Translations under genes and position numbers: made by a program
Origin: Chitinophagaceae bacterium
Lineage (GTDB): Bacteria; Bacteroidota; Bacteroidia; Chitinophagales; Chitinophagaceae
Length of the DNA: 7,465 nucleotides
Assembly (NCBI GenBank): GCA_025455245.1
Contig: JALOMX010000092.1
Coordinates: 1-7,465 of the forward strand
Reading direction: 5' to 3'
Shown: in pieces, positions 6,267 to 7,465 of the stretch
Position numbering within the stretch: position 1 is the stretch's first letter
Layout of the letters: every line of letters starts with the position of its first letter
Notes under the pieces: generated by a model
What the model was told of the DNA's origin: nothing
Database searches by the model: none
The model's input: only the letters and a program-made list of their open reading frames with translations

Positions 6267-6638
6267 ATGACCGCAGAACAGCTGAAGGACAGAACAAAAA
6301 AATATGCCCTTGAAATAATTAAGCTTGCTAATGAACTTCCTAACAATAGAGTTGGTTGGACTTTTTCCGATCAAATTGTAAGGTCTTCAACTTCTGTAGC
6401 TGCCAATTACCGGGCTGCCTGCAGGGCAAAAAGCGATAGGGATTTCATTTCAAAACTCGAAACTGTTTCTGAAGAAGCCGATGAAACAATGTTTTGGTTG
6501 GAAATGATTGCCGAATCAGAGATAATGAAAGATTGCAGCAAAATTCCTCCCCTTATAAAAGAAACAGACGAGCTATTATCCATTTTTGTAGCTTCCAAAA
6601 AAACGGTAAAAAATCGCCTTATGATGCCTAAAAAGTAG
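6267..6638 (+). CDS. Four-helix-bundle protein, S23 / 23S-rRNA-intervening-sequence family
   Basis: The product belongs to the small four-helix-bundle family (TIGR02436-like) first known as the ORF inside 23S rRNA intervening sequences and related to the Avd accessory protein of diversity-generating retroelements. From the ATG it has 123 residues, the usual family length. Hallmarks, numbered from this ATG, are QLKDRTKKYALEIIKLANELP (about 5-25, helix 1), the signature QIVRSSTSVAANYRAACRAK (36-55), FISKLETVSEEADETMFWLE (61-80) and ELLSIFVASKKTVKNRL (102-118). The frame is also open from a TTG at 6237, which has an AGGA about 10 nt upstream and adds MSNKNYKEIA; I prefer ATG because it matches the family start and TTG starts are rare in Bacteroidota. 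These proteins form homopentamers and may bind nucleic acid; their role is unknown. Here the gene is cotranscribed within the paa operon and enclosed by inverted 14-bp repeat arrays. Confidence 0.92.
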   Translation: MTAEQLKDRTKKYALEIIKLANELPNNRVGWTFSDQIVRSSTSVAANYRAACRAKSDRDFISKLETVSEEADETMFWLEMIAESEIMKDCSKIPPLIKETDELLSIFVASKKTVKNRLMMPKK

Positions 6639-6669
6639 GATTTTACGTTTGTTTGGGTGCTATGCAAAT

Positions 6670-6700
6670 AATCATCAATCAAAAGTCATCAATCATAAAT
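6670..6700 (-). repeat. Inverted 14-bp repeat array, right boundary of the four-helix-bundle unit
   Basis: On the minus strand this reads as two-plus 14-bp units in the same register as the left array: ATTTATGATTGATG, then ACTTTTGATTGATG and ATT. AATCATCAATC at 6670-6680 is the exact reverse complement of the left core, and 6684-6694 is a second copy with one mismatch, 14 bp away. The array ends 12 bp before the paaB ATG. Confidence 0.85.
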
Positions 6701-6712
6701 AAATAGACAATT

Positions 6713-7081
6713 ATGTTATTCAATCTTCAAATAAAAAGGTACGGCGATTACGGTGACCGTGAAGTTCCCGGTGGGGAAATGCCCGGGCAGACCAATAATA
6801 AATCAGAATGGCCGCTATGGGAAGTCTTTATCCGCAGCAAGCAGGGCCTTGACCATAAGCATGCAGGAAGCCTTCATGCAGCCGATGCAGAAATGGCCAT
6901 AGAAAATGCACGGGATGTGTATACCCGCCGCATGGAGGGTGTCAGCATTTGGGTAGTGGAAAGCAAATACATCCATGCAAGCAATCCCGATGAGGCAGAA
7001 AGCCTTTTTGATCCGGCCAATGATAAGGTCTACAGGCATCCAACCTTTTACGATTTGCCGGATGCCGTAAAATACATGTAA
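6713..7081 (+). CDS. paaB: 1,2-phenylacetyl-CoA epoxidase, subunit B
   Basis: PaaB is a small structural subunit needed for assembly of the phenylacetyl-CoA epoxidase complex. Family sequence is strong from residue 32: EWPLWEVFIRSKQGLDHKH, SLHAADAEMAIENARDVYTR, EGVSIWVV and, at the C-terminus, DPANDKVYRHPTFYDLPD. From the ATG at 6713 the product is 122 residues; E. coli PaaB has about 95, and the first 22 residues here (LFNLQIKRYGDYGDREV...) do not resemble it. An in-frame ATG at 6779 would give 100 residues and is preceded by GGTGGGGA, a possible though close ribosome binding site. I list the longer frame, but the shorter start is a real alternative. The gene follows the four-helix-bundle unit, which separates it from paaA, and precedes a TerC-family gene by 19 nt instead of the expected paaC. 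Confidence 0.94.
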   Translation: MLFNLQIKRYGDYGDREVPGGEMPGQTNNKSEWPLWEVFIRSKQGLDHKHAGSLHAADAEMAIENARDVYTRRMEGVSIWVVESKYIHASNPDEAESLFDPANDKVYRHPTFYDLPDAVKYM

Positions 7082-7100
7082 TCCAATAAACTATTCTTTT

Positions 7101-7465
7101 GTGCTGGAACAACTGATACCGCTGCTCTCACTGATTGCCCTTGAAGTAATTTTGGGTATAGATAACATCATTTTTATTTCCATACTGGCCGACAAGCTTC
7201 CTCCCGAACAACGCCCAAGGTTGCGGTTTTGGGGGATTGGTATTGCCATGATCATGCGGCTTGGTTTACTGGCCCTTGTTGCATGGATTATGAAGCTGGA
7301 TACTACGCTTTTTTCTGTTGGCGAAATTGACCTGAGTGGTAAAGACCTGATCCTGTTGATTGGTGGTTTATTTCTGTTGTACAAAAGTACCCGGGAAATT
7401 TACCATAAAACTGAAGTACACAAGGAGGGAGTGCAGATGCCTACCGGGCTTGCCACATTCGGAAA
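7101..7465 (+). CDS. TerC-family integral membrane protein (3' end cut off by window)
   Basis: This is the N-terminal part (121 residues) of a TerC-family membrane protein; the family includes tellurite-resistance TerC and E. coli Alx, with members implicated in manganese or other metal export. The signature LEVILGIDNIIFISILADKL (14-33) contains the conserved GIDN Asp at 21 in the first membrane helix. It continues with a basic loop (PPEQRPRLRFWG, 34-45), a second helix about 46-64 and a third with DLILLIGGLFLLYKSTREI (82-100). The only standard start in frame is GTG at 7101: a stop lies at 7068-7070 and no ATG intervenes. That leaves the N-terminus short before the first helix, and no ribosome binding site is evident. 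It is 19 nt behind paaB on the same strand, so likely cotranscribed, although a link between TerC and phenylacetate catabolism is not one I know. Confidence 0.9.
   Translation, partial: MLEQLIPLLSLIALEVILGIDNIIFISILADKLPPEQRPRLRFWGIGIAMIMRLGLLALVAWIMKLDTTLFSVGEIDLSGKDLILLIGGLFLLYKSTREIYHKTEVHKEGVQMPTGLATFG

Larger units (their letters stand above)
6170..6700. mobile_element. Putative repeat-bounded S23/four-helix-bundle insertion unit between paaA and paaB
   Basis: The outer arms 6170-6200 and 6670-6700 are inverted copies matching at 26 of 31 positions; as RNA two of the five mismatches become G-U pairs. They enclose a single gene of the family found in 23S rRNA intervening sequences. The unit fits exactly between the paaA stop (6168) and the paaB start region (ATG at 6713), where subunit genes of one enzyme are usually nearly adjacent. 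No transposase is present and I see no target-site duplication. Boundaries and repeats are seen; mobility is inference from the architecture and the insertion into an otherwise conserved operon. Confidence 0.55.

Noticed and set aside
6170..6700. Diversity-generating retroelement, since the four-helix-bundle family includes Avd
   Set aside because: No reverse transcriptase, template repeat or variable repeat is present in the window, and the protein carries the general S23-type signature.
6170..6700. A conventional insertion sequence
   Set aside because: There is no transposase motif in any frame and no target-site duplication that I can see at the borders.
7091..7384. 97-codon minus-strand open frame
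   Set aside because: It is antisense to the TerC-family gene, whose GIDN motif and membrane helices are unambiguous.

Overview
The window looks like a chromosomal piece of a Bacteroidota genome, most likely from the Chitinophagaceae or a close relative. The evidence is a SusC/RagA TonB-dependent transporter with an N-terminal STN domain and a long pre-signal leader, a FecR anti-sigma factor ending in a DUF4974-like domain, a Bacteroidetes-type ECF sigma factor, a DUF4377-META secreted protein, and a promoter that fits the TAnnTTTG -7 consensus. Genus-level assignment is inference.

Left two thirds (1-5023): five genes, all on the minus strand. In transcription order they are a DUF4377+META secreted protein (5023-4364), an ECF sigma factor with a GTG start (4211-3627), a stand-alone LytTR DNA-binding protein (3547-3143), a FecR-like anti-sigma factor (3096-1930) and a SusC/RagA outer-membrane transporter (1782 to beyond base 1). 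Sigma, FecR and SusC form the classical cell-surface-signalling unit: substrate binding at the transporter is relayed by FecR to the sigma factor, which then transcribes the transporter operon. The LytTR gene between sigma factor and anti-sigma factor is unusual. The gap between fecR and susC can form two mutually exclusive hairpins, one followed by a U run, and the susC leader carries a further GC-rich hairpin.

Right third (5024-7465): plus strand, phenylacetate catabolism. A perfect 20-bp inverted repeat resembling a TetR/PaaR operator overlaps a good Bacteroidetes promoter in front of paaA, which encodes the catalytic diiron subunit of phenylacetyl-CoA epoxidase. paaB follows at 6713, but a 531-bp unit sits exactly between the paaA stop codon and the paaB start region. 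It encodes a four-helix-bundle protein of the S23/23S-rRNA-intervening-sequence family and is bounded by inverted arrays of a 14-bp repeat (26 of 31 positions complementary between the outer arms). After paaB, where paaC would be expected, a TerC-family membrane protein begins and runs off the right edge.

The strongest lead is the repeat-bounded four-helix-bundle unit inside the paa operon. It has the architecture of an rRNA intervening sequence (long terminal stem around an S23-family ORF) but lies in a protein-coding operon. Second are the LytTR insertion in the sigma/anti-sigma unit and the predicted PaaR-type operator.
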